Below are positions 24,360 to 33,150 of a DNA stretch of 64,000 nucleotides, piece by piece. The notes under the pieces are model-generated. The model saw only the letters and a program-made list of their open reading frames with translations. It had not been told where the DNA came from and ran no database searches. The DNA comes from Kribbella steppae (GTDB lineage: Bacteria; Actinomycetota; Actinomycetes; Propionibacteriales; Kribbellaceae): positions 1 through 64,000 of the forward strand of contig NZ_SLWN01000014.1 of assembly GCF_004342025.1 (NCBI RefSeq), in the 5' to 3' direction. Numbering within the stretch: position 1 is the first letter of the stretch; each line of letters opens with the position of its first letter. The position numbers and the translations under genes are program-made.

Positions 24360-25130
24360 ATGTCCGACGGCACGCCCATGCTGGCGGTCCGCGGGGTGTC
24401 GAAATCGTTCGGCGCGGTCGCCGCCGTCCGGGAGGTCTCCTTCGACCTGTACGGCGGTGAGGCGCACGCCCTGGTCGGCGAGAACGGGGCCGGGAAGTCC
24501 ACCATCGTGAAGATGCTGGCCGGTGTGCACCGCCCGGACACCGGCACGATCGAGCTGAACGGCGTACCGACCGAGCTGCACACGCCGGCCGACGCGAAAG
24601 CGGCCGGGATCGCCGTCATCTACCAGGAGCCGACCCTCTTCCCGGACCTGACCGTGGCCGAGAACATCGCGATGGGCCGCCAGCCTCTGGGTCGTTTCAA
24701 AACCATCGACCGGGCCGCCATGGTCCGGCAGGCCGCCCAGCTGTTCGCCCGGCTCGGCGTGTCGATCGACCCGAACCGGCCGGCCCGTGGCCTGTCGATC
24801 GCGGATCAGCAGCTGGTCGAGATCGCCAAGGCGCTGTCCGCGGACGCGCGCGTGGTGGTGATGGACGAGCCGACCGCCGCGCTGACCGGCGTCGAAGTCG
24901 AGCGACTGTTCGCGGTCGCCCGGTCACTGCGTGACGACGGCGCCGCGCTGATGTTCATCTCGCACCGGTTCGAGGAGGTCACCGCGCTGTGCGAGCGGGT
25001 GACGATCATGCGCGACGGCAGGCACGTGTCCACCGAGCTGCTGACCGACATCACCGTCGACGAGATGGTCCGCAAGATGGTCGGCCGCGACCTGGGTGCG
25101 CTCTTCCCCAAACAGGACGTCACGCCCGGC
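24360..25130 (+). pseudogene. rhaT: L-rhamnose ABC transporter ATPase, first half only
   Basis: Sugar ABC ATPase of the RbsA/RhaT type, normally about 500 residues with two nucleotide-binding domains. Only the first is here: Walker A GENGAGKST, signature region RGLSIADQQLVEIAKAL, Walker B VVVMDEPTAAL and the switch MFISHRFEEV. The sequence leaves the family after GRDLGALFPKQDVTPG. The next bases encode, in another frame, the end of a sugar-binding protein. The second ATPase half, the permeases and most of the binding protein are missing. ATG 24360 has GGAGG upstream. Either a real deletion or a mis-join. Confidence 0.85.
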
Positions 25131-25426
25131 GCGCGTCCAACTACAAGGGCAAGGTCGCCATCACCGGTCTCGGCCTGCCGAACCAGATGCGCCAGTACGT
25201 CAAGGACGGCACGGTGAAGAAGTTCGCGCTGTGGAACCCGGCCGACATCGGTTACCTGGCCGCGTTCGCCGGTGCGGCGCTGAGCTCGGGCCAGATCACC
25301 GGTGCGGAGGGCGAGAAGTTCAAGGCCGGGAAGCTCGGTGAGTACACCGTCGGCGCCGACGGCGAGATCGTCCTCGGCCCGCCGACCGAGTTCACCGCGA
25401 CCAACATCGACGAATTCAACTTCTGA
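25131..25426 (+). pseudogene. rhaS: C-terminal remnant of rhamnose-binding protein
   Basis: About 97 codons reading SNYKGKVAITGLGLPNQMRQ, then KDGTVKKFALWNPADIGYLA and a stop after FTATNIDEFNF. This is the C-terminal lobe of the RhaS periplasmic-type binding protein, here an extracellular lipoprotein in Gram-positives. There is no start codon, signal or N-lobe. It follows directly on the truncated ATPase gene and sits 10 bases upstream of the mutarotase gene, the place the intact gene would occupy. Confidence 0.8.
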
Positions 25427-25436
25427 GGGCTGCTCC

Positions 25437-25763
25437 GTGAATCGCTACTGCTTCTGTCTCCAGGTCAAACCCGACCGCTTGGAGGAGTACGTCGAACGCC
25501 ATCGTGACGTCTGGCCGGAGATGCAGGCCGCGCTGCGCGACACCGGGTGGCACAACTACTCGCTCTTCCTCCGCGACGACGGCCTGCTGATCGGGTACGT
25601 CGAGGCCGAGGACCTGGAGGCAGCGCAGAAGGCGATGGCGGCGACTGCTGTGAACGCCCGCTGGCAGGCCGAGATGACCGAGTTCTTCACCGGGATCGAC
25701 GGGAGGCCGCCGGACGAGTCCTTCCTGCTGCTGCCCGAGATCTTCCATCTACAAGAGGACTGA
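25437..25763 (+). CDS. rhaM: L-rhamnose mutarotase
   Basis: 108 residues interconverting the anomers of L-rhamnose. The start is NRYCFCLQVKPDRLEEYVERHRDVWPEMQAAL (two parts), with the conserved HRDVWPEM segment and His, WHNYSLFLRDDGLLIGYVE, and MTEFFTGIDGRPPDESFLLL. GTG 25437 is preceded by GAGGG. It is 5 bases upstream of the isomerase gene. Confidence 0.9.
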   Translation: MNRYCFCLQVKPDRLEEYVERHRDVWPEMQAALRDTGWHNYSLFLRDDGLLIGYVEAEDLEAAQKAMAATAVNARWQAEMTEFFTGIDGRPPDESFLLLPEIFHLQED

Positions 25764-25768
25764 GAACC

Positions 25769-26932
25769 ATGACGACCGACGCTGTGAAGACCGCCCTGAG
25801 CCGCCAGGAGATCGAGCTGCCCTCCTGGGCGTTCGGGAACTCGGGGACGAGGTTCAAGGTGTTCAGCCAGCCGGGGGTGCCGCGCTCGCCGGAGGAGAAG
25901 ATCGCCGACGCCGCCGTGGTGCACAAGTACACCGGCGTCGCCCCGAGCGTCGCGCTGCACATCCCCTGGGACAAGGTGGACGACTACGCGCGGCTGTCGG
26001 CGTACGCGAAGGAACAGGGCGTCCGGCTCGGCGCGATCAACAGCAACGTGTTCCAGGACGACGACTACAAGCTGGGCAGTGTCACCAACCCCGATCCGGC
26101 GGTACGGCGGAAGGCCACGGACCACCTGCTCGAGTGTGTCGACATCATGGACGCGACCGGGTCACAGGACCTGAAGCTGTGGTTCTCCGACGGTACGAAC
26201 TACCCGGGCCAGGACGACATCCAGGAGCGGCAGGACCGGCTCGCGGCCGCCCTGAAGGAGGTGTACGACCGGCTCGGTGACGACCAGCGGATGCTGCTGG
26301 AGTACAAGCTCTTCGAGCCGGCGTTCTACACCACCGACGTGCCGGACTGGGGAACGTCGTACGCGCACTGCCTGGAGCTGGGGCCGAAGGCAACGGTCTG
26401 CATCGACACCGGGCACCACGCGCCGGGGACCAACATCGAGTTCATCGTCGCCTTCCTGCTGCGGGCGAAGAAGCTGGGCGCGTTCGACTTCAACAGTCGG
26501 TTCTACGCCGACGACGACCTGATGGTCGGCGCGGCGGACCCGTTCCAGCTGTTCCGGATCATGAACGAGATCGTCCGCGGCGACGCGCTCGACCCGGACC
26601 GCGGGATCGCCTTCATGCTCGACCAGTGCCACAACATCGAGGTGAAGATCCCGGCCATCATCCGGTCGGTGATGAACGTCCAGGAGGCCACCGCGAAGGC
26701 GCTGCTGGTCGACCGGGACGCGCTCCGGAAGGCTCAGCAGGAGGGCGACGTACTGGAAGCCAACGCCGCGCTGATGGATGCCTACAACACCGACGTCCGC
26801 CCGCTGCTCGCCGAGCTGCGCGAGTCCCACGGGCTGGACCCGAACCCGGTCGCCGCCTACCAGCGCAGCGGGTACTTCGAGCAGATCGTCAAGGACCGAG
26901 CCGACGGCCAGCAGGCCGGATGGGGAGCCTGA
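25769..26932 (+). CDS. rhaI: L-rhamnose isomerase (RhaI type)
   Basis: 387 residues converting L-rhamnose to L-rhamnulose in the cytoplasm. It belongs to the Pseudomonas stutzeri/Gram-positive RhaI type, unlike E. coli RhaA. Marks are KLWFSDGTNYPGQDD, the metal-binding run LLEYKLFEPAFY, ATVCIDTGHHAPGTNIEF and FDFNSRFYADDDL. The C-terminal part contains MLDQCHNIEVKIPAIIRS. Downstream the aldolase-dehydrogenase gene starts 4 bases after its stop. Confidence 0.92.
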   Translation: MTTDAVKTALSRQEIELPSWAFGNSGTRFKVFSQPGVPRSPEEKIADAAVVHKYTGVAPSVALHIPWDKVDDYARLSAYAKEQGVRLGAINSNVFQDDDYKLGSVTNPDPAVRRKATDHLLECVDIMDATGSQDLKLWFSDGTNYPGQDDIQERQDRLAAALKEVYDRLGDDQRMLLEYKLFEPAFYTTDVPDWGTSYAHCLELGPKATVCIDTGHHAPGTNIEFIVAFLLRAKKLGAFDFNSRFYADDDLMVGAADPFQLFRIMNEIVRGDALDPDRGIAFMLDQCHNIEVKIPAIIRSVMNVQEATAKALLVDRDALRKAQQEGDVLEANAALMDAYNTDVRPLLAELRESHGLDPNPVAAYQRSGYFEQIVKDRADGQQAGWGA

Positions 26933-26936
26933 ACAG

Positions 26937-28970
26937 ATGACCGACACACCGGCCGAACTCGTTGCGCGTAGCAACAGACTGGGTGCCGATCCGCGCAACA
27001 CCAACTACGCCGGCGGGAACACGTCGGCGAAGGGGACGACGACCGACCCGGTCACCCAGCAGCCGGTCGACCTGGTCTGGGTGAAGGGATCCGGCGGCGA
27101 CCTCGGCACCCTCACCGAGGCAGGTCTGGCCGTACTGCGGCTCGACCGGCTGAACTCGCTGGTCGACGTGTACCCCGGCGTCGACCGTGAGGACGAGATG
27201 GTCGCCGCGTTCGACTACTGCCTGCACGGCAAGGGCGGCGCGGCACCGTCGATCGACACCGCCATGCACGGTCTCGTCGACGCCCCGCATGTCGACCACC
27301 TGCACCCGGACTCCGGGATCGCGCTGGCGACCGCGGCCGACGGCGAGAAGCTCACCGCCGAGTGCTTCGGCGAGCGGGTGGTCTGGGTGCCGTGGCGGCG
27401 TCCCGGCTTCCAGCTCGGTCTCGACATCGCCCAGGTGAAGCGCGAGAACCCGCAGTCGATCGGCTGCATCCTCGGCGGGCACGGCATCACCGCGTGGGGC
27501 GACACCTCGGCCGAGTGCGAGGCGAACTCCCTGGAGATCATCCGTACGGCGGAACGCTTCCTGGCCGAGCGTGGCAAGCCTGAGCCCTTCGGTGCCGTGG
27601 TGGCCGGCTTCGAGGCGCTGCCGGCCGAGGAACGGCGACTGCGTGCGGCGGCCCTGGCTCCCCTGATCCGGGGTCTCGCGTCCACGGACAAGCCGCAGGT
27701 GGGTCACTTCAACGACTCGGACGTCGTACTGGAGTTCACCGCGCGGGAGCGGCTTGCTGAGCTTGCCGCGCTGGGCACGTCGTGCCCGGACCACTTCCTT
27801 CGGACCAAGGTTCGGCCGCTCGTGCTGGATCTTCCGGCGACCGCGCCGCTGGAGGAGACCATGATCCGGCTGCGGGAGCTGCATCTGCAGTACCGCGAGG
27901 ACTATGCGGCGTACTACGACCGGCACGCGCAGCCGGACAGCCCGCCGATGCGGGGTGCGGACCCGGCGATCGTGCTCGTTCCCGGTGTCGGCATGTTCAG
28001 CTTCGGCAAGGACAAGCAGACCGCGCGGGTGGCCGGCGAGTTCTACGTGAACGCGATCAACGTGATGCGTGGGGCCGAGGCCGTGTCGACGTACGCGCCG
28101 ATCGACGAGAGCGAGAAGTTCCGGATCGAGTACTGGGCGCTGGAGGAGGCGAAGCTGCAGCGGATGCCCAAGCCGAAGCCGCTGGCGACCCGGGTCGCTT
28201 TCGTGACCGGCGGTGGTTCGGGGATCGGCAAGGCGATCGCGCAGCGGCTCGCCGCCGAGGGCGCTTGTGTCGTGGTGGCCGACCTGGATCTGGCTGCGGC
28301 CGAGGCGGTGGCCAAGGAGATCGGGTCGTCGGATGTTGCGGTGGCCGTCGGCGCTGACGTGTCGTCGGCCGAAGCGGTCGAGGAGGCGTTGCGGGCGGCG
28401 GTACTGGCCTTCGGCGGCGTCGATCTGATTGTCAACAATGCCGGCTTGTCCATCTCCAAGTCGTTGCTGGAGACAACGGACAAGGACTGGGACCTGCAGC
28501 ACAACGTGATGGCGAAGGGCTCGTTCCTGGTCTCGCGGGCGGCTGCGAAGGTGCTGATCGACCAGGCCATCGGTGGCGACATCATCTACATCTCCAGCAA
28601 GAACTCCGTCTTCGCCGGCCCCAACAACGTCGCGTACGGCGCGGCCAAGGCCGACCAGGCGCACCAGGTCCGGCTGCTCGCCGCCGAGCTCGGCGAACAC
28701 GGCATCCGCGTCAACGGGGTGAACCCGGACGGCGTCGTCCGCGGGTCCGGGATCTTCGCCAAGGGCTGGGGTGCGAAGCGCGCCGCGGTGTACGGCGTGC
28801 CGGAGTCGGAGCTGGGCGCGTACTACGCGCAGCGCACGCTGCTGAAGCGAGAGGTACTGCCGGAGCACGTTGCGGCGGCCGTCTTCGCTCTGGCCGGTGG
28901 GGAGCTGACTCACACGACCGGTCTGCACGTTCCCGTCGATGCCGGCGTAGCCGCCGCGTTCCTGCGTTAG
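26937..28970 (+). CDS. Bifunctional rhamnulose-1-phosphate aldolase / short-chain dehydrogenase
   Basis: 677 residues. The N-terminal class II aldolase/adducin domain (about residues 1-400) has NYAGGNTSAKG, VDHLHPDSGIALATA and CILGGHGITAWG, with metal-binding His. The C-terminal SDR domain (about 420-677) has the NAD motif VTGGGSGIGKA, NNAGLS and the catalytic YGAAK. Such fusions cleave L-rhamnulose-1-phosphate to DHAP and L-lactaldehyde and then oxidise the lactaldehyde to lactate. It is one of the core genes of the locus. Confidence 0.92.
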   Translation: MTDTPAELVARSNRLGADPRNTNYAGGNTSAKGTTTDPVTQQPVDLVWVKGSGGDLGTLTEAGLAVLRLDRLNSLVDVYPGVDREDEMVAAFDYCLHGKGGAAPSIDTAMHGLVDAPHVDHLHPDSGIALATAADGEKLTAECFGERVVWVPWRRPGFQLGLDIAQVKRENPQSIGCILGGHGITAWGDTSAECEANSLEIIRTAERFLAERGKPEPFGAVVAGFEALPAEERRLRAAALAPLIRGLASTDKPQVGHFNDSDVVLEFTARERLAELAALGTSCPDHFLRTKVRPLVLDLPATAPLEETMIRLRELHLQYREDYAAYYDRHAQPDSPPMRGADPAIVLVPGVGMFSFGKDKQTARVAGEFYVNAINVMRGAEAVSTYAPIDESEKFRIEYWALEEAKLQRMPKPKPLATRVAFVTGGGSGIGKAIAQRLAAEGACVVVADLDLAAAEAVAKEIGSSDVAVAVGADVSSAEAVEEALRAAVLAFGGVDLIVNNAGLSISKSLLETTDKDWDLQHNVMAKGSFLVSRAAAKVLIDQAIGGDIIYISSKNSVFAGPNNVAYGAAKADQAHQVRLLAAELGEHGIRVNGVNPDGVVRGSGIFAKGWGAKRAAVYGVPESELGAYYAQRTLLKREVLPEHVAAAVFALAGGELTHTTGLHVPVDAGVAAAFLR

Positions 28971-28976
28971 GAGGAG

Positions 28977-30443
28977 ATGACGATGTGGAGCACTGACCCG
29001 AGCCGTTCCGTCGACGGGAACGGACTGCTGCCCTGGGTCGAGCCGCGCAAGACCCGGATCGGTCTGGTCGCGGGCGGTCTGGGGGCCTACTGGCCGCAGT
29101 TCCCCGATCTGCTGCCGCAGTTGCAGGCGTCCGCGCGCCGGGTGTCCGAGCGTTTCTCGGCGCTGGACTGCGAGGTGATCGACGTCGGGTTCATCTCGGA
29201 CGCCCAGGAGGGCGCCGCGGCCGCCGAGAAGCTGCGAGTCGCTGACTGCGACCTGATCGTCGGCTTCCTGACCACCTACATGACCGCGTCGATGCTCGTC
29301 CCGGTCGCGCAGCGCAGCGGTGCGCCGGTGCTGCTGCTCAACCTGCAGCCGACCGAGTCGATGGACCATGCGACGTTCGACACCGGTGCCTGGCTCGCGT
29401 ACTGCGGCGCCTGCCCGCTGCCCGAGATGGCGAACGCGTTCGAGCGCTGCGGCATCGACTTCCGGTCGGTCTCGGGGCACCTCGAGGACGAGCGCGCCTG
29501 GGCCCGGATCGACCGGTGGATCCGGGCGGCCGGCGTACGGGCCGCCTTCCGTCATGGGCGGCACGGTCTGCTCGGGCATCTGTACCCGGGCATGATGGAC
29601 GTGATCACCGACCCGACGCTGGTGTCGGCGCAGCTCGGCGGCCACGTGGAGATCCTGGAGATCGACGATCTGCGGGTCCGGGTGGAGAAGGTTTCCGCGG
29701 CCGAGACCGAGGAACGGATGAAGGTCGCGCGGGAGATCTTCACGCTGGACGACTCGGTCGTCGAGGACGACTTCCGCTGGGGTGCCACCGTCTCGGTCGC
29801 CCTCGACCGCCTGGTCGAGGACTTCTCGCTGGACACCCTCGCGTACTACCACCGTGGCTTGGACGGCGAGACGCACGAGCGGGTCGCGGCGGGGATGATC
29901 CTCGGCGCTTCGTTGCTCACGGCAAGGGGAGTCCCGGCCGCCGGTGAGTACGAGCTGCGCACCTCGCTGGCGATGCTGGTGATGGACAAGCTCGGTGCCG
30001 GTGGTTCGTTCACCGAGCTGCAGGCGCTGAACTTCCACGACAACGTGGTCGAGATGGGTCACGACGGGCCGGCGCACCTGGCGATCAGCTCGGACAAGCC
30101 GTTGCTGCGCGGGCTCGGGGTGTACCACGGCAAGCGTGGCTGGGGTGTGTCCGTCGAGTTCGACGTGAAGCACGGGCCGGTGACAGCGTGCGGTCTCGGC
30201 CAGCGCCGGGACGGTTCGTTCAACCTGATTGCGTCCGAGGGCACCGTCGTACCCGGGCCGCTGTTGCAGATCGGGAACACCACGTCGCGGGTCGACTTCG
30301 GGTGCGACCCGGGTGAGTGGACCGACGCCTGGTCCGGGTCGGGCGTGGCACATCACTGGGCGCTCGGTACCGGTCACCGGGCCAAGGACCTGGAGGCGGT
30401 CGCGGACCTGCTGCATCTCGATCTGACCGTCGTATCGCCATGA
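28977..30443 (+). CDS. L-fucose/L-arabinose isomerase-like protein
   Basis: 488 residues, related to the sugar isomerases of the FucI/AraA fold. Segments include TRIGLVAGGLGAYWPQFPDLL, GFLTTYMTASMLVPVAQRSGAPVLLLNLQPTE (two parts), GGSFTELQALNFHDNVVEMGHDGPAHLAIS (two parts) and a C-terminal GNTTSRVDFG. The metal-binding Glu/His pattern is only partly visible. Its reaction in a pathway that already has RhaI is unknown; another deoxysugar entry route is possible. There are two close ATGs, 28977 and 28983; the second has better spacing from GGAGG. ATGA overlap with the kinase. Confidence 0.75.
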   Translation: MTMWSTDPSRSVDGNGLLPWVEPRKTRIGLVAGGLGAYWPQFPDLLPQLQASARRVSERFSALDCEVIDVGFISDAQEGAAAAEKLRVADCDLIVGFLTTYMTASMLVPVAQRSGAPVLLLNLQPTESMDHATFDTGAWLAYCGACPLPEMANAFERCGIDFRSVSGHLEDERAWARIDRWIRAAGVRAAFRHGRHGLLGHLYPGMMDVITDPTLVSAQLGGHVEILEIDDLRVRVEKVSAAETEERMKVAREIFTLDDSVVEDDFRWGATVSVALDRLVEDFSLDTLAYYHRGLDGETHERVAAGMILGASLLTARGVPAAGEYELRTSLAMLVMDKLGAGGSFTELQALNFHDNVVEMGHDGPAHLAISSDKPLLRGLGVYHGKRGWGVSVEFDVKHGPVTACGLGQRRDGSFNLIASEGTVVPGPLLQIGNTTSRVDFGCDPGEWTDAWSGSGVAHHWALGTGHRAKDLEAVADLLHLDLTVVSP

Positions 30444-31873
30444 AGCGTGTCGCGGCGGTGGATCTGGGCGCGTCCAGCGGGCGGGTGATGCTGGGCGAGG
30501 TCGGCGACGGTGTGCTGAACCTGACCGAGATCCACCGCTTCTGGAATGGCCCGGTGCAACTCCGGGACACCCTCCACTGGGACATCCTCCACCTCTACCA
30601 CTCAATGCTCGAAGGCCTGACCCAGGCGGGCTCTGTTGACTCCGTCGGCATCGACTCCTGGGCGGTCGACTACGGCCTGCTGGACAGCGCCGGCCACCTG
30701 CTGGGCAACCCAATCCACTACCGGGACTCCCGCACCGACGCCGTGATGGAGAAGGTCCTGGAGACCGTTTCCGCAGAAGAGCTCTACGCCATCACCGGTC
30801 TCCAGCAACTCCCCTTCAACACCATCTACCAGCTGGCCGCCGAGGGACTGCGCAAGCAGGCAGAGACGCTGTTGATGATCCCGGATCTGCTCGGTTACTG
30901 GCTGACCGGTGAGATCGGGGCAGAGCGGACGAACGCCTCCACCACGCAGTTGTACGACGTACGGGCGCGGGAATGGAGCTCGGAGCTGGCGCGGCGTATC
31001 GGCTTGCCGATGGAGTTGCTGCCGCCGTTGCGGGAGCCGGGTGACGTGCTTGGGACCTTGCTGCCTGCCGTGGCGGAGGAGACCGGGCTTGCGGCAACCA
31101 CGCCGGTGATTGCGGTCGGGTCGCATGACACTGCGTCGTCCGTGGTCGCCGTACCGGCTGCTGATGAGCGGTTCGCGTATATCTCGTCCGGGACCTGGTC
31201 GCTGGTCGGGTTGGAGCTGGATGCGCCGGTGCTGTCCGCCGAAGCGCGGGAGGCGAACTTCACCAACGAAGGTGGGGTCGACGGGCGGATCCGGTTCCTC
31301 CGGAACGTGATGGGCCTCTGGATCCTGCAGGAGTGCCAGCGGATCTGGGGCGCCGACGATCTGCCCACCTTGCTCCGCGACGCCGCCGACGCCCCGCCGT
31401 TCGCCGTACTGATCGATCCGGATGCTCCCGAGTTCCTTGCTCCCGGCAACATGCCGCGCCGGATCGAGGAGCACTGCCGGGCGAGCGGACAGGAGCCGCC
31501 GCAGTCGCAGGCGGCCACAATCCGTTGTGTGCTGGAGAGTCTCGCGCTGGCCTACCGCCGTACGTTGCGGCAGGCGCAGACGATCGCGGACCGGCCGGTC
31601 GACGTACTGCACGTCATCGGCGGGGGTTCGCAGAACGAACTGCTCTGTCAGTTGACCGCCGACGCGTGTGGGCTGCCTGTACTGGCTGGGCCGGTCGAGG
31701 CATCCGCGCTGGGCAACGTCCTCGTCCAGGCACGTGCCCTGGGCGAACCACTGCCGGACCTGGGCGCGATGCGCGCACTGGTTCGTGCCACCCATCAACT
31801 GCGGCGCTACGAGCCGCAGGGAAAACCGGCCGACTGGGACGCCGCCGAGTCCCGGGTGTTCGGAACAAGGTGA
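30440..31873 (+). CDS. rhaB: Rhamnulokinase
   Basis: 477 residues of the FGGY kinase family, phosphorylating L-rhamnulose at C1 with ATP. AAVDLGASSGRVMLGEV is the phosphate-1 motif, SVGIDSWAVDYGLLD the sugar-binding segment and VGSHDTASSVVAVP the adenosine region; HVIGGGSQNELLCQL is the C-terminal FGGY signature area. Together with the isomerase and aldolase it completes rhamnose breakdown. Its ATG overlaps the upstream stop (ATGA), so it is translationally coupled. Confidence 0.93.
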   Translation: MKRVAAVDLGASSGRVMLGEVGDGVLNLTEIHRFWNGPVQLRDTLHWDILHLYHSMLEGLTQAGSVDSVGIDSWAVDYGLLDSAGHLLGNPIHYRDSRTDAVMEKVLETVSAEELYAITGLQQLPFNTIYQLAAEGLRKQAETLLMIPDLLGYWLTGEIGAERTNASTTQLYDVRAREWSSELARRIGLPMELLPPLREPGDVLGTLLPAVAEETGLAATTPVIAVGSHDTASSVVAVPAADERFAYISSGTWSLVGLELDAPVLSAEAREANFTNEGGVDGRIRFLRNVMGLWILQECQRIWGADDLPTLLRDAADAPPFAVLIDPDAPEFLAPGNMPRRIEEHCRASGQEPPQSQAATIRCVLESLALAYRRTLRQAQTIADRPVDVLHVIGGGSQNELLCQLTADACGLPVLAGPVEASALGNVLVQARALGEPLPDLGAMRALVRATHQLRRYEPQGKPADWDAAESRVFGTR

Positions 31874-31877
31874 TCGT

Positions 31878-32120
31878 ATGACCGTCCTCCCCCAGGAACT
31901 TCGACCGCTTGCGCGGCGGGTGCCGCCGCGTGAGATCAGCCACGACGACCTGCAACTGCTCCGGCTCCTCGCCACCGGGTTGCCGGTGGACTCCGTGGCC
32001 CGCCGGCTCGACCTGTCCGAGCGGACCGTCCGCCGCCGTACCCGGATGGTGTGCGACCGGCTCGGCTTCGGTACGGCTATCGAAGCGATCGTCTGGGCTG
32101 CTCGCCGCGGCCTGGTCTGA
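31878..32120 (+). CDS. Small LuxR-type helix-turn-helix protein
   Basis: 80 residues, essentially a lone LuxR-like HTH: REISHDDLQLLRLLATGLPVDSVARRLDLSERTVRRRTRMVCDRLGFG (DNA-binding part SVARRLDLSERTVRRRTRMV). No sensor domain. It starts 4 bases after rhaB, so it is made with the catabolic enzymes and may act as a local regulator, perhaps of the rhamnosidase gene that follows. The target is unknown. Confidence 0.75.
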   Translation: MTVLPQELRPLARRVPPREISHDDLQLLRLLATGLPVDSVARRLDLSERTVRRRTRMVCDRLGFGTAIEAIVWAARRGLV

Positions 32121-32173
32121 ACCACCTCGTTCTCCCCTGCAGAGACCGCCCCTTCTCTGGGAGGAATCCGCCC

Positions 32174-32404
32174 ATGTCCCTCCGCACCAGGCTGGGCTGC
32201 TTGCTCAGCGCCGTACTGCTCCTGACCCCTGTGCTGCCTGCTGACGCGGCTCCGGCCCGTCCGCAGGTGCACGACCTGAAGACGAACACGCTGGACGTGA
32301 CCGTGCCGGCGAACACGACCGCGACGGTGCGGATCCCGGCCCGCGACGGCAGCATCGACGTCCAGGAAATTGCCTCAGGCACCTGTCACTTCGAGGCACG
32401 TTAG
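32174..32404 (+). pseudogene. GH78 alpha-L-rhamnosidase remnant (N- and C-termini fused)
   Basis: 76 codons. Residues 1-27 are a signal peptide (RTRLGCLLSAVLLLTPVLPA then DAAPA). Next comes PQVHDLKTNTL, the usual beginning of a mature GH78 alpha-rhamnosidase. Directly after it follows DVTVPANTTATVRIPARDG and a final IASGTCHFEAR, the usual end of the GH78 C-terminal domain. Roughly 900 or more residues in between are absent, and the junction is in frame. The intact enzyme would release rhamnose outside the cell and feed this locus. The family call rests on termini only. Confidence 0.65.
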
Positions 32405-32457
32405 GCCGCGGAGCGAGCGGGTACCGGTCAGTCCGAACATCGACCCGAGGAGGAACG

Positions 32458-33021
32458 ATGGACGGAATGACCGTCCTGTGGATCGTCGTGGCCCTGGCGG
32501 CCTTGGTCATCCTGGTGGCACTGATCGCCGCGGCGACACGTAAGTCGTCCAAGCGCCGGGCCGATCGGAATCGACAGGAAGCCTACGAGCAGGAGCAGCA
32601 GGCCAGGACGTCGGCAGTACGCGCGGAGAAGCAGCAGGCCGCGGCCGATGAGGTCGAGGCAAGGTCACGCAAGGCGCAGGCCGTCGCCGACGAGAAGGCG
32701 GCCGAGGCGCGCCGGCTCGCCGCCGGTGCGAACGAGCGGCGCGAGGCCGCCGCGGACGCCCGCACCGAGGCCGACGAGCACCGCACCCGGGCGCAGAACC
32801 TGCATCCGGACGAGTCGACACCGCACGCCGCCAGCTGGGGCAAGGAGCGCGACAGGTCGGAGGACCAGGACCGCGACGGGGCCGGTCCGGGTCGGGACGG
32901 GCAGCCGACGGACGAGCACTGGGCCGACGGGCAGCACCCGGACGACCCGCGCCGCCAGCCGTGGCCTGATGCGTCCAAGTCGGAGCACCCGGACGAACAC
33001 CCGAAGCACTCGAGCCACTGA
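32458..33021 (+). CDS. Membrane-anchored coiled-coil protein
   Basis: 187 residues. One N-terminal transmembrane helix (TVLWIVVALAALVILVALIA) is followed by a long highly charged helix rich in Ala, Glu, Arg and Gln (about residues 30-115) that should form a coiled coil. The C-terminal tail is Asp/His/Pro-rich and hydrophilic. ATG 32458 follows GGAGGAACG. No family recognised. Similar proteins in actinomycetes are of unknown function. Confidence 0.7.
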   Translation: MDGMTVLWIVVALAALVILVALIAAATRKSSKRRADRNRQEAYEQEQQARTSAVRAEKQQAAADEVEARSRKAQAVADEKAAEARRLAAGANERREAAADARTEADEHRTRAQNLHPDESTPHAASWGKERDRSEDQDRDGAGPGRDGQPTDEHWADGQHPDDPRRQPWPDASKSEHPDEHPKHSSH

Positions 33022-33109
33022 CTCCAGACGCACGGTCCCGCCGGAGCACAGGGCTGATCACGGCACCTGACCGGAAGCAGGTGTACGGGGCTCCTCCGGC
33101 GGGAGCAGT

Positions 33110-33150
33110 GCGTTCACATCAGGGCGTTCACATCAGAGCGTTCAGATCAG
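33110..33150. repeat. Three-copy 14-bp tandem repeat at the ilvA 3' end
   Basis: GCGTTCACATCAG at 33110 and 33124 and GCGTTCAGATCAG at 33138, period 14. The last copy contains the ilvA stop codon (33142-33144). Upstream an inverted repeat TCCCGCCGGA/TCCGGCGGGA spans the region and may aid termination. Confidence 0.7.

Noticed and set aside
26889..30713. A 1274-residue open frame on the minus strand across the rhamnose genes
   Set aside because: It is the antisense shadow of RhaI, the aldolase fusion, the isomerase-like gene and RhaB; its composition is Arg/Gly/His-rich with no domain, caused by high third-position GC.
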